Source: Pseudonocardia sp. ICBG1293
GTDB taxonomy: Bacteria; Actinomycetota; Actinomycetes; Mycobacteriales; Pseudonocardiaceae
Reading direction: 5' to 3'
NCBI RefSeq assembly: GCF_020131355.1
Contig: NZ_JAHLEL010000057.1
Coordinates: forward strand, 1 to 64,000
DNA: 64,000 nucleotides
Positions within the stretch are counted from its first letter, which is position 1; the number at the start of each line of letters is the position of its first letter. Of the stretch, positions 28,632-37,296 are shown one piece after another. The position numbers and the translations under genes are program-made. The notes under the pieces were generated by a model. That model was not told where the DNA came from. It ran no database searches and saw only the letters and a program-made list of their open reading frames with translations.

Positions 28632-30895
28632 GCCGGGTCGCGGCCCTGGTCGCGATCGTGCTCACCGCGGTGGTGGCACTGCTGCTGCCCGCTGCCCTCC
28701 CGGCGGGCGCGACCCCGGCCGCCGCCCGGGACAGCCCGCGCCAGCAGCCCGCCGCCCCGGTCCGGCTCGACGTCGGCACGATGGCGCCCCGGGTGGTGAC
28801 GTCGACGGGGCCGGGTGAGCTCGTCGTCACCGGGACCGTCACCAACACCGGCCCGGACGTCATCGACGACCTGTCCGTGCGGGTACAGCGCGGACCGGCG
28901 CTCGCCGGCGAGGCCGCGCTGCGGACGGCGCTCGCGGGGGAGGCCGCCGTCGACGACGCGACCCCGGCGTTCGCCGACCTCGGTCCGCTCGCCCCCGGCG
29001 CGTCGGTGCCGTTCCGCTACGCCGTCCCCCTCACCGGGCCGCCCCAGTCGACCCTGGCGCTGCCCGGCCCGGGCACCTACCCGTTGCTGGTGAACCTCAA
29101 CGGCGCCGTGGACGGCACCCCGTCCCGGCTGGCCGGGGTCCGCACGATGCTGCCGGTCTCGTCGCTGCCGGGTGCCGTGTCGCCGCCCGCGCCGGCCGCC
29201 GCGCCGGTCACGATGCTGTACCCGATCACCGACGCGCCCCGCCGGGTCCCGCCGCTGCCCGGCGAGCCCCCGCTGCTCACCGACGACGACCTCGCCGGCT
29301 CCTTCGCCGAGGGCGGCAGGCTGCGCGGCCTGGTCGAGGCGCTGGGGGCGGCGGCGCCCGCCGGGTCCCCGACCCGGGCCGCGCTCTGCCTCGCGGTGGA
29401 CCCCGAGCTGGTCGCCACCGCGGCCGCGATGCGCGAGGGCTACGGCGTCGTCACCGGCCCCGACGAGTCCGTGCCCGGCCGTGGCGCGGAGGCGGCGGGG
29501 CAGTGGCTGGCGGCGCTGACCGCGGCGGCCCGCGGGACCTGCGTGGTCGCGCTGCCGCCGTCGGACGCCGACCTGGTCGCCCTGGTCCGCGGCGGCCAGG
29601 CCGACCTCGCCCGGGACGCCCTGGACCGCGGGCGCCGGACGCTGTCCACCGAGCTGGGGACCACGATCCTCGACGACGTCGTGTGGCCGGCCGACGGGGT
29701 GGTGGACGAGGCGACGCTGGACGCGCTCGGTGGCGGTACCCGGCTGCTGCTCTCCGCGGACGGGGTGACCGGCACGGTGACCTCCGGCCGGGTGCGGGTC
29801 GGCGGGTCCGACGGCACCGGCCGCGACGCCGACGACTCCGCCCTGCTCACCGACCCGCTGCTCACCGAGGCCGCGACCGGGCCCACGGGCGTCGAGGTGC
29901 AGCAGGGGGACGCGGGCGGGCTCGCCGGCCAGGACCTCGCGGGTGCGCTCGCGTTCCGGGCCGGGGACGCCACGGGGCCCCTGGTGATCGCGCCACCGCA
30001 CCGGTGGGCGGCAGGCGGACCGGCCGCCGCCGGGGTCCTGACGGCCCTGACCTCACTGATCGACGACGGCCGGCTCGCCCCGACCGCCCTGACCACGCTG
30101 ACCGGCGGCGACGCGCCACCGGGCGGGACCCAGCTGTTCTACCCGCCGCAGGCCGGCGGTGCGGAGATCCCCGGGACGGTCGTGTCCGGGGTGGCCGACC
30201 GGGTCCGCACGATCGAGGCGCTGCGGGCCGCGGCCGAGGCGCGGACCGGGGTCGGGGCCAGCCCCGCGGACGTGTTCGACCCGCTGGTGACCGGCACCCT
30301 GCGAGCGGTGTCGTCGTGGTGGCGCGGGGACCCGGCCCGCGCCGATCGGGAGCAGGCCGTCGTCGCCGACCGGATCGCGCAGATCCGTGCGTCGGTGCGC
30401 GTCGTCGAACCGCCCAGCCCGTACTCGCTCGGCACCAGCGACGCGCCTCTGCTCATCACCGTCGCGAACGGGCTGCCGGTGACGATGAACGTACGGGTGG
30501 TGCTGTCGAGCACCACCGGGCTGCGGGTCGCCCCGATCGAGGTGCAGGCGGTTCCGCCGCGCGGCCGCGTCCAGGTACGGGTCAGCGCCCAGGTGACCCG
30601 TTCCGGGGTGTTCAGCGTCGACGCCGGTCTGCTCACCCCGGACGGCGTCGCGCTCGGTCCGGACACCCGGTTGCGGGTGCGGTCCACGGTCTACGGGACG
30701 GTCACGGTCTGGCTGACCGCGATCGCCGGCGGGGTCCTGGTGGTCCTGGTGGTCCGGCGGGTGCTGCGCAGGCTGCGGCCCGCCGCCGCGCCCGGCCCGT
30801 CCGCCGGAGCCGGCCCCGATCCCGGGGCCGGCTCCGGCGCAGACGCCCCGGCACCGCGGGGTCCGGCTCCCTCCGGACGCGCGCACCGCTCGTGA
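28628..30895 (+). CDS. DUF6049 family exported membrane protein
   Basis: A 755-aa protein like Rv3909. The GTG at 28628 overlaps the mutT4 stop. Residues 1 to about 30 are a signal peptide (VAALVAIVLTAVVALLLPAA). Beta-rich extracellular domains follow (LVVTGTVTNTGPDVIDDLSV, a CARDB-like segment), then a long alpha/beta domain and a second Ig-like part (VANGLPVTMNVRVVLSS). A C-terminal transmembrane helix (about 693-715, TVTVWLTAIAGGVLVVLVVR) precedes an Arg/Pro/Gly-rich cytoplasmic tail. The function is unknown. It is conserved beside the MurJ/pseudokinase genes, so a role in envelope assembly is inferred. Confidence 0.88.
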   Translation: MSRVAALVAIVLTAVVALLLPAALPAGATPAAARDSPRQQPAAPVRLDVGTMAPRVVTSTGPGELVVTGTVTNTGPDVIDDLSVRVQRGPALAGEAALRTALAGEAAVDDATPAFADLGPLAPGASVPFRYAVPLTGPPQSTLALPGPGTYPLLVNLNGAVDGTPSRLAGVRTMLPVSSLPGAVSPPAPAAAPVTMLYPITDAPRRVPPLPGEPPLLTDDDLAGSFAEGGRLRGLVEALGAAAPAGSPTRAALCLAVDPELVATAAAMREGYGVVTGPDESVPGRGAEAAGQWLAALTAAARGTCVVALPPSDADLVALVRGGQADLARDALDRGRRTLSTELGTTILDDVVWPADGVVDEATLDALGGGTRLLLSADGVTGTVTSGRVRVGGSDGTGRDADDSALLTDPLLTEAATGPTGVEVQQGDAGGLAGQDLAGALAFRAGDATGPLVIAPPHRWAAGGPAAAGVLTALTSLIDDGRLAPTALTTLTGGDAPPGGTQLFYPPQAGGAEIPGTVVSGVADRVRTIEALRAAAEARTGVGASPADVFDPLVTGTLRAVSSWWRGDPARADREQAVVADRIAQIRASVRVVEPPSPYSLGTSDAPLLITVANGLPVTMNVRVVLSSTTGLRVAPIEVQAVPPRGRVQVRVSAQVTRSGVFSVDAGLLTPDGVALGPDTRLRVRSTVYGTVTVWLTAIAGGVLVVLVVRRVLRRLRPAAAPGPSAGAGPDPGAGSGADAPAPRGPAPSGRAHRS

Positions 30896-31125
30896 GACCG
30901 GCGAGACGAGGAACACTCGTGTCGCTCGCCGTGCGGTATTGACCGTTCGTCGCACCACAGGTGCTACCGGCCGAATCCGGGGGGCCGTGAGGCAAACCGA
31001 TCGGTCCGGCCCTCCGAAGACAGTGAGGACGGGTGCGGAGGCGTGTTCTCGGCTCGTCCGCATCCGACCGAGTGCCGTAGGCTGACGCCGGACACGACAC
31101 CGAGCGCCAGGGGAGGGCGAGGCCG
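30896..31125. other. Gap where murJ is normally found
   Basis: In related genomes the lipid II flippase gene murJ (mviN) lies between the DUF6049 gene and the pseudokinase gene, or is fused to the latter. Here only 230 bp separate them and no murJ coding sequence is present. A short GTG frame (VSLAVRY) just after the DUF6049 stop might be a start remnant, but this is weak. Confidence 0.6.
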
Positions 31126-32877
31126 TTGAGCGGGCAGATCGGCGAGCGCACTGCCCGGACCGGCCCCCACCCCGTCGAGGACGACGCGGCACCCCGTCCG
31201 CACCCGTCGCTCGACCCCGCCGACGCCGCGGCGACCGCCGACGCGCCCGGAGCCGCCGGCGTGCCCGCCGACGAGCAGCCCACCGCCACCGTGCCCGCCC
31301 AGGCGCGGCCCACCGAGCGGATCCCACCCGTCCGCGAGACCGCCGGCACCGCCGCGGGCTCGCCACTGACCGAGCGCTACGTGCTCCGCCAGCGGATCGG
31401 GTCCGACCCCGCCGCGGGGGCGGAGTTCTGGCGCGCCGAGGACACCGTGCTGCGCCGCCCGGTCGGCGTCACGCTGCTGCGCAGGCTGCCCGCCGACGAC
31501 CGCTCCGACGACCCGGAGGGCACCGCCCGTGCGGGCGAGATGATCGTGCGGGCCCTGCGCTCGGGCTGCTTCGAGCACCCCGGCAGCGCCCGGCTGCTCG
31601 ACGTGCTGGCCCCCGGCACGCACGGCCTGCCCACCGACGTGCTGGGTGCCGCCGTCGCCGAGTGGGTGCCGGGCCGCTCGCTGGCCGAGACCGTCGCCGA
31701 GGGCCCGGTGCGCGCGCAGCGGGCCGCCAAGGCCGTCGAGACCCTGTCCGCCGCCGCCACCGAGGCACACCAGCAGGGCCTGGTCCTCGGCTGCGACCAC
31801 CCGCAGCGCGTCCGGATCACCCCGGACGGCCGCGCGATGCTCGCCTTCCTGCTCCCTCGCCCGTCGGTGTCCGCCGCCGACGACGTCCGCGGGCTCGGCG
31901 GGATCCTCTACTGCCTGCTCACCCGCCGCTGGCCGCTGTCGGTGTCCGACGCCGCCCGGGCCGGACTCGTCGCCGCCGACCGCACCCCCGCGGGACGGCT
32001 CCGGCCGGCCTCGCAGCTGCGGCCCGGGATTCCCCTGGAGCTCGACACGCTGTGCAGCGGCGCGCTGGGACAGGGCGAGGGCGTCAGCCGGGTGCACACC
32101 GCCGCGGCGATGCACCGGATGCTGGCCGACGTCGTCGCCGAGGACGCCGACCAGGCCTTCTTCCCCCCGGTCCACGACGGCGCCCCCGCCGAGCCCGACG
32201 ACGTGTGGCAGGACTCCGACCGGCTGCCCGACACCCGTGACGACCCCCGGCGCCGCCGCAACCTGCGGATCGGACTCGGCGTGCTCGCCGTCGGTGTGCT
32301 GGTCGTGCTCGGCTGGGTCGCGGTGCAGCTGGGCATGCTGTTCGGTGGCGGCGGTACCCCGCCGGTGGTCATCCCACCGGCGGCGAGCGCACCGGTGCAG
32401 GTGCCCGCCCCGCAGGAGCCGGCCGCGCCGTCGGGTGCCGGCGCCCCGGTGCAGGACGTGACGGCGACGGTGTTCGACCCGGTCGGCGACGCGGACAACG
32501 CCGGCACCGTCGGCAACCTCGTCGACGGCGACCCCGCCACGGTGTGGACCACGAGCCGGTACTTCCAGCCCTTCCCGGCGCTCAAGCCCGGGATCGGGGT
32601 CCTGGCCTCGTTCGACGACGCCCTGCCGCTCACCGGGCTGACCATCGACTCGCCGACCGCGGGCGCGGTCGTGGAGGTCCGCTCGGCCCCGTCCGCGGAG
32701 CCGACGTCGGTCGCGCAGACGACCCTGCTCGACACCGTGACCCTCTCCGCGGGACGGACGACCGTCGGGCTCGACCCGGGCCGGCCCACCCAGCACGTGC
32801 TGCTGTGGATCACGAATCTGGGGCCGGACAACCAGGCGCAGATCGACGACATCGGGTTCCGGCGCACCGCACCCTGA
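31126..32877 (+). CDS. Membrane pseudokinase with extracellular C-terminal domain
   Basis: A 583-aa protein equivalent to the part after the MurJ domain in Rv3910. The N-terminal ~75 residues are disordered. A protein-kinase-like domain (about 83-345, LTERYVLRQRIGSDPAAGAE onwards) lacks the catalytic Lys, HRD and DFG, so it is a pseudokinase. One transmembrane helix follows (about 381-403, LGVLAVGVLVVLGWVAVQLG), then a discoidin-like extracellular domain (GNLVDGDPATVWTTSRYFQP). In mycobacteria this region is phosphorylated and binds an FHA protein to control MurJ; that role is inferred here. Start TTG at 31126 with GGGGAGGG upstream. The murJ gene is missing next door. Confidence 0.88.
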   Translation: MSGQIGERTARTGPHPVEDDAAPRPHPSLDPADAAATADAPGAAGVPADEQPTATVPAQARPTERIPPVRETAGTAAGSPLTERYVLRQRIGSDPAAGAEFWRAEDTVLRRPVGVTLLRRLPADDRSDDPEGTARAGEMIVRALRSGCFEHPGSARLLDVLAPGTHGLPTDVLGAAVAEWVPGRSLAETVAEGPVRAQRAAKAVETLSAAATEAHQQGLVLGCDHPQRVRITPDGRAMLAFLLPRPSVSAADDVRGLGGILYCLLTRRWPLSVSDAARAGLVAADRTPAGRLRPASQLRPGIPLELDTLCSGALGQGEGVSRVHTAAAMHRMLADVVAEDADQAFFPPVHDGAPAEPDDVWQDSDRLPDTRDDPRRRRNLRIGLGVLAVGVLVVLGWVAVQLGMLFGGGGTPPVVIPPAASAPVQVPAPQEPAAPSGAGAPVQDVTATVFDPVGDADNAGTVGNLVDGDPATVWTTSRYFQPFPALKPGIGVLASFDDALPLTGLTIDSPTAGAVVEVRSAPSAEPTSVAQTTLLDTVTLSAGRTTVGLDPGRPTQHVLLWITNLGPDNQAQIDDIGFRRTAP

Positions 32878-32942
32878 GCGGACCCGTTCGCGATCGCGAC
32901 GGACCGGCCCGGCAACACCCGCGCGCCCCCGGGCCCGCTGCC

Positions 32943-32948
32943 TACCGT
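32943..32948 (+). promoter_or_regulatory. -10 hexamer of leaderless sigM promoter
   Basis: TACCGT, then GCGCGG (6 nt), then the GTG at 32955. Confidence 0.5.
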
Positions 32949-32954
32949 GCGCGG

Positions 32955-33467
32955 GTGACCACCGTCGACCGGATCCCGGACCGGGCCCCGCCCGACCTGG
33001 ACGAGATGTTCCGGACGTACGCCGACCGGCTCTGGTCGGTCGCCCTGCGGATGCTCGGCGACCCGGTCGAGGCCGAGGACGCCGTGCAGGAGGCGTTCCT
33101 GTCCGCGCTGCGCTCACCCGGGTTCCGCGGTGACGCCGCGACCGGGACGTGGCTGCACCGGATCGTCGTGAACGACTGCGTCGACCGGCTCCGCGCGGCC
33201 GGGCGCCGGCGGGACCGGCTGCGGGCGCCGGGCGCCGTCGTCGCGGCCCGGGAGCACGCTGGCGGGTTGGTGGTACGGCTCGCCGTGTCCGACGCGCTGG
33301 CGCTGCTCCCGGTCGACCAGCGGGCGGCGCTGGTGCTCGTCGACGGGCTGGGCTACGGCGTCGCGGAGGCGGCGGAGATGCTGGCGGTGGCGCCGGGGAC
33401 GGTGAAGAGCCGCCGGGCCCGTGCGCGGGCACGGCTGGCCCCCGTGCTGCGGGAGGACGAGGGATGA
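32955..33467 (+). CDS. sigM: ECF RNA polymerase sigma factor (SigM-like)
   Basis: A 170-aa ECF sigma factor. Region 2 is at about 15-85 (MFRTYADRLWSVALRMLGDP, then VEAEDAVQEAFLSALR and TWLHRIVVNDCVDRLR). Region 4 is at about 110-160 (LALLPVDQRAALVLVDGLGY, then AEMLAVAPGTVKSRRARARA). It recognises promoters together with core RNA polymerase. By position (before trxBA and cwlM) it corresponds to mycobacterial SigM. The GTG at 32955 has TACCGT 6 nt before it. Its stop overlaps the ATG of the anti-sigma gene (ATGA). Confidence 0.95.
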   Translation: MTTVDRIPDRAPPDLDEMFRTYADRLWSVALRMLGDPVEAEDAVQEAFLSALRSPGFRGDAATGTWLHRIVVNDCVDRLRAAGRRRDRLRAPGAVVAAREHAGGLVVRLAVSDALALLPVDQRAALVLVDGLGYGVAEAAEMLAVAPGTVKSRRARARARLAPVLREDEG

Positions 33468-34264
33468 GTGGTTCTCAGCAGTTCGACGACAACACGTCCT
33501 GCGGTAACCGTCAGGACGACGAGTACGGGTCCCTAGCTGCTTCGTGTCATCTCGACGATGACGGATTCGCCGAGGTCGGGGCGCAGGTCGCCCGCGAGCT
33601 CGGGCCGGTGGTGATGCCCGACGACGTGGCGGCCCGGATGCGGGCGCGGCTCCTCGCGGAGGTGCCACAGGGAGCTCCCGGACCGGAGCAGCTCGGGGCG
33701 TCGGCGGCCGCCCGCCCACCGTCGACCACCGGCACACCGTCGGAGACCTGCCCGCCGACGCGCCCCGGCACACCGTCGGGCACCGGCACACCGAAGGGCA
33801 CCGGCACACCGACGTCGGGCATCGGCGCACCCGGGCCCGGCCGGGGGAGGACGGCACGCCGCGGAGCCACCGGCGTCCGCCGCACCCCGTGGCGAGCACT
33901 CGCCATCGCCGCGGCGGCACTCGTCGTCGCCGGGGTCGGCGCGTCCGCACTCGCGCCCACCGCGCCGGAGGTCGTCCCGGTCGCCGGGACCACCCCCGAG
34001 GAGCTCCGGTCCGCCGCGGCGGCAGCCCCCACGCCCGTCGGGGCGCTCGACGAGCCCGCCCGGGTGCGGGCCTGCCTCGCCGCCGCCGGCGACCCCCGGC
34101 CGGACGCGCCGTTGCTGGCCGTCCGTCCGCACACCGTCGACGGCGGGCGGGCGGTCCTGCTGGTCCTCGGTGCACCGGAACGCGGCCGCTACCGGCACGT
34201 CGTCGTCCCCCCGGACTGCCGCCCGGGATCGGCACGGGTGCTCGCGGAGACCACCACCGGCTGA
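33464..34264 (+). CDS. Putative anti-sigma factor (SigM partner), membrane protein
   Basis: A 266-aa protein overlapping sigM by 4 bp, the usual place of its anti-sigma factor (Rv3912 position). A cytoplasmic N-terminal half (SLAASCHLDDDGFAEVGAQV, then MPDDVAARMRARLLAEV) is followed by a Thr/Pro/Gly repeat (about 88-115) and one transmembrane helix (about 147-167, WRALAIAAAALVVAGVGASA). A short exported domain ends with RHVVVPPDCRPGSARVLAET. No HxxxCxxC zinc anti-sigma motif is seen, so regulation is probably not by a redox zinc switch. The role is assigned by position. Confidence 0.75.
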   Translation: MSGSQQFDDNTSCGNRQDDEYGSLAASCHLDDDGFAEVGAQVARELGPVVMPDDVAARMRARLLAEVPQGAPGPEQLGASAAARPPSTTGTPSETCPPTRPGTPSGTGTPKGTGTPTSGIGAPGPGRGRTARRGATGVRRTPWRALAIAAAALVVAGVGASALAPTAPEVVPVAGTTPEELRSAAAAAPTPVGALDEPARVRACLAAAGDPRPDAPLLAVRPHTVDGGRAVLLVLGAPERGRYRHVVVPPDCRPGSARVLAETTTG

Positions 34265-34324
34265 CCCGCCGGGCGCCGGCGACACCGGCATCACACCCCG
34301 CACGTTCGACGGCACCGACGAGCG

Positions 34325-34350
34325 GGAATGCCCCTGTCTAGGATCGCGTT
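34325..34350 (+). promoter_or_regulatory. SigR/SigH-type promoter of trxBA
   Basis: GGAAT (34325-34329), exactly 18 nt, then GTT (34348-34350), the consensus of the thiol-stress sigma factor SigR/SigH. It lies 105 bp before the trxB start. A TAGGAT hexamer (34339-34344) overlaps it and may serve the housekeeping sigma factor. Confidence 0.7.
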
Positions 34351-34455
34351 CGAGCCATACGGCAGCCACGACGCAGGAGCCGGCCATCCGGGCCGGCACC
34401 CGCAGGCCCCGTCATCGCGCCCGTCGCCCGGGCGTGCCAGGAGGGATCGGTACCG

Positions 34456-35469
34456 GTGACCACCGACGACACGGTGCACAACCTGATCATCATCGGGTCC
34501 GGGCCGGCCGGCTACACCGCTGCGGTGTACGCCGCGCGGGCCCAGCTCGCCCCGCTCGTGTTCGAGGGCAGCCAGTTCGGCGGCGCCCTGATGACCACGA
34601 CCGAGGTGGAGAACTACCCGGGCTTCACCGAAGGGATCATGGGCCCCGAGCTCATGCAGCAGATGCGCGGCCAGGCGGAGCGCTTCGGCGCGGACCTGCG
34701 CCCGCAGGACGTCGACGAGGTCAGCCTCGACGGCGACGTCAAGGAGGTGCGGGTCGGCAAGGAGACCTTCCGCGCCCGTGCCGTGATCCTCGCGATGGGT
34801 GCCGCACCGCGCTACCTGCACGTCCCCGGCGAGCAGGAGCTGCTCGGCCGCGGGGTCAGCTCCTGCGCCACCTGTGACGGGTTCTTCTTCCGCGACCAGA
34901 ACATCGCGGTGATCGGCGGTGGCGACTCGGCGATGGAGGAGGCCACTTTCCTCACCCGCTTCGCCGAGACCGTCACCGTGATCCACCGCCGCGACGAGTT
35001 CCGCGCCTCGAAGATCATGTACGAGCGGGCACGGAACGACCCGAAGATGCGCTGGCGCACCAACACCGAGGTCACCGAGGTCACCGGTGAGGGCTCGGTC
35101 AAGCAGCTGCAGCTGCGCGACACCGTGACGGGCGAGACCGACACGCTCGACGTCACCGGCATGTTCGTCGCGATCGGGCACGACCCGCGCAGCGCGCTGG
35201 TGAAGGGCCAGGTCGGCGTCGACGACGAGGGTTACGTGACGGTGGACGGACGTACCACCTACACCGACGTCCCGGGCGTCTTCGCCTGCGGCGACCTGGT
35301 CGACCACACCTACCGCCAGGCGATCACCGCCGCCGGCTCCGGCTGCTCGGCCGCCATCGACGCCGAGCGCTGGCTGGCCGGCCACGAGGTCAGCTCCGAG
35401 CTGGCCGGTGGCGGCTACGGCTCGGAGGAGACCGCCCCGGCGGCCGCCGTCGCCGACGCCGCGCACTGA
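34456..35469 (+). CDS. trxB: Thioredoxin reductase
   Basis: A 337-aa NADPH-dependent flavoprotein that reduces thioredoxin. The FAD-binding GSGPAGYTAAVYAARA is at about 15-30, the redox motif CATC (SSCATCDGFFFRDQ) at about 137-140 and the NADPH-binding GGGDSAMEEATFL at about 155-167. The second FAD motif is GVFACGDLVDHTYRQAITAA. The GTG at 34456 has AGGAGGG upstream. It forms an operon with trxA (51 bp apart) behind a SigR-type promoter, as in Streptomyces and mycobacteria. Confidence 0.97.
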   Translation: MTTDDTVHNLIIIGSGPAGYTAAVYAARAQLAPLVFEGSQFGGALMTTTEVENYPGFTEGIMGPELMQQMRGQAERFGADLRPQDVDEVSLDGDVKEVRVGKETFRARAVILAMGAAPRYLHVPGEQELLGRGVSSCATCDGFFFRDQNIAVIGGGDSAMEEATFLTRFAETVTVIHRRDEFRASKIMYERARNDPKMRWRTNTEVTEVTGEGSVKQLQLRDTVTGETDTLDVTGMFVAIGHDPRSALVKGQVGVDDEGYVTVDGRTTYTDVPGVFACGDLVDHTYRQAITAAGSGCSAAIDAERWLAGHEVSSELAGGGYGSEETAPAAAVADAAH

Positions 35470-35520
35470 CGGCCCGACCGGCCACCCGACAGATCCGCAC
35501 CGCGATCGAAGGAGAACCCC

Positions 35521-35847
35521 ATGGGCAACAACACCGTCGACGTCACCAGCAGCTCGTTCGACCAGGACGTCCTCAAGAGCGACAAGCCCGTCCTCGTCGA
35601 TTTCTGGGCCACCTGGTGCGGCCCGTGCAAGATGGTCGCCCCGGTCCTGGACGAGATCGCAGGCGAGAACTCCGAGAAGCTGACCGTCGCCAAGCTCGAC
35701 ATCGACGCCAACCCGGAGGTCGCCCGCGACTACCAGGTCATGTCGGTGCCGACCATGATCCTGTTCTCCGGCGGCAAGCCGGTGAAGCAGATCGTGGGCG
35801 CGAAGCCGAAGGCGGCTCTCCTCGCCGACCTGTCCGACCACATCTGA
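35521..35847 (+). CDS. trxA: Thioredoxin
   Basis: A 108-aa thioredoxin with the WCGPC active site (DFWATWCGPCKMVAPVLDEI, about 26-45) and the cis-Pro in SVPTMILFSGG. It passes electrons from TrxB to ribonucleotide reductase and disulfides in the cytoplasm. Start ATG at 35521 with AAGGAG upstream. It is the second gene of trxBA, and a 14-bp terminator hairpin follows. Confidence 0.97.
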   Translation: MGNNTVDVTSSSFDQDVLKSDKPVLVDFWATWCGPCKMVAPVLDEIAGENSEKLTVAKLDIDANPEVARDYQVMSVPTMILFSGGKPVKQIVGAKPKAALLADLSDHI

Positions 35848-35886
35848 TCACTGTCCGTGCGCCGTGTAGCGCACCGACATCACGCT

Positions 35887-35918
35887 GCGTGTCCCGGTTG
35901 ATCACAACCGGGACACGC
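35887..35918 (+). terminator. Terminator of trxBA
   Basis: GCGTGTCCCGGTTG-ATCA-CAACCGGGACACGC, a perfect 14-bp stem with a 4-nt loop, 40 nt after the trxA stop. Confidence 0.85.
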
Positions 35919-36049
35919 GCGTATCCGCCCCGCTGCACTCCTTCGGGGACCACGCAGGGCACAATGAGTCCGGTACGCGTCCGGTCACCGGGCGGAACCG
36001 ACTGATCACGGGCGCCGCACGGCGCCTCACGACTGCGAGCGAGGGGTGC

Positions 36050-37210
36050 ATGCAGCTGCTCCGGCGCGGGGACTGCGGTCCGGCCGTACGCGAGATCCGG
36101 ACGACGCTGGGACAGCTCGGTCTGCTCCCGGCGGTTCCGCCGGGTTCGCGCGCTCAGGACATGTTCGACGACGGCGTGGACCGCGCCGTCCGCATGTTCC
36201 AGCAGGGCCGCGGGCTCATCACCGACGGCATCGTCGGCCCGGACACCGCCCGCGCGCTGCGGGAGGCGGGCTGGAGCCTCGGCGACCGGATGCTGTCGTT
36301 CACCCTCTCCACCCCCACCACCGGCGACGACGTCGCCCACCTGCAGGAGCGTCTGCTCGAGCTGGGGTACAACCCGGGCCGCCCGAGCGGGCTGTTCGAC
36401 CAGCAGACCGAGCAGGCCCTGATCCGCTTCCAGCGGGACTACGGCATGACCCCCGACGGCGTCTGCGGCCCGGAGACGCTGCGTGCGCTGCGCCAGCTCG
36501 GCCGCAAGGTCACCGGCGGCCGTCCGCACCTCATGCGTGAGCAGGAGCTGCTGCGCCGTGCCGGCCCGCGGATGCGTGGCAAGCGCATCGTCATCGACCC
36601 GGGCCACGGCGGACACGACCGCGGCGTCGACGTCGGCGGGGTCACCGAGGCCGACCTGATGTGGGATCTCGCGCGGCGCGTCGTCGGACGCATGTCGGCC
36701 ACCGGCATGGAGGCCCTGCTGTCCCGTCCGGAGAACGGCAACCCGCCGGACGGCGAGCGCGCGCAGTTCGCCAACGACGTGGGCGCCGACCTCGTCGTGT
36801 CGCTGCACACCGACGCGAGCTTCAGCCCGCACGCCCAGGGACTGGCCACCTACTACTTCGGCAACGGGTCGGGCACGACCTCGAACGTCGGCGAGGCGCT
36901 CGCCGGGCTGATCCAGCGCGAGCTGCTCACCCGCACCTCGATGCTCGACTGCCGCAGCCAGACCTGCACCTGGGAGCTCGTCCGCCGGACCCGGATGCCC
37001 GCGGTGCGGGTCGAGGTCGGCTACCTGACCCATCTCGGGGACCGGCGCAAGCTGCTCGACCCCGGCTTCCGCGACGTCGTCGCCGAGGGCATCCTCGTCG
37101 CCGTCAAGCGCCTGTACCTGCTCGGACAGGACGACCAGCCCACCGGCACGTTCACCTTCAACGACGTGCTGGCCCGCGAGTACGGCAGGGACGAGATCCG
37201 GGCCGTCTGA
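36050..37210 (+). CDS. cwlM: CwlM-like amidase homologue, regulator of peptidoglycan precursor synthesis
   Basis: A 386-aa protein. It has two peptidoglycan-binding-type repeats (about 5-75, RGDCGPAVREIRTTLGQLGL; and 85-160, LQERLLELGYNPGRPSGLFD), then an amidase_3 domain (about 180-360) with IDPGHGGHDRG, HTDA and VEVGYLTHLGD. There is no signal peptide, as in mycobacterial CwlM, a cytoplasmic activator of MurA that is phosphorylated near its C-terminus. The Thr-rich tail TGTFTFNDVLAREYG is kept and is the likely phosphosite region (inference). Start ATG at 36050 with GAGGGG upstream. Synteny trxBA-cwlM-parB is conserved. Confidence 0.93.
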   Translation: MQLLRRGDCGPAVREIRTTLGQLGLLPAVPPGSRAQDMFDDGVDRAVRMFQQGRGLITDGIVGPDTARALREAGWSLGDRMLSFTLSTPTTGDDVAHLQERLLELGYNPGRPSGLFDQQTEQALIRFQRDYGMTPDGVCGPETLRALRQLGRKVTGGRPHLMREQELLRRAGPRMRGKRIVIDPGHGGHDRGVDVGGVTEADLMWDLARRVVGRMSATGMEALLSRPENGNPPDGERAQFANDVGADLVVSLHTDASFSPHAQGLATYYFGNGSGTTSNVGEALAGLIQRELLTRTSMLDCRSQTCTWELVRRTRMPAVRVEVGYLTHLGDRRKLLDPGFRDVVAEGILVAVKRLYLLGQDDQPTGTFTFNDVLAREYGRDEIRAV

Positions 37211-37236
37211 GGCCCCTCACGGCGCCGAGGTCCACG

Positions 37237-37261
37237 CCCGGCCCCATGACCCGGGGCCGGG
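37237..37261. terminator. Bidirectional hairpin between cwlM and the GNAT gene
   Basis: CCCGGCCCC-ATGACCC-GGGGCCGGG, a 9-bp stem between convergent genes. Confidence 0.7.
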
Positions 37262-37296
37262 TGGGACGAGCCGCTCACGGGCCGCTCAGAGCGCCC

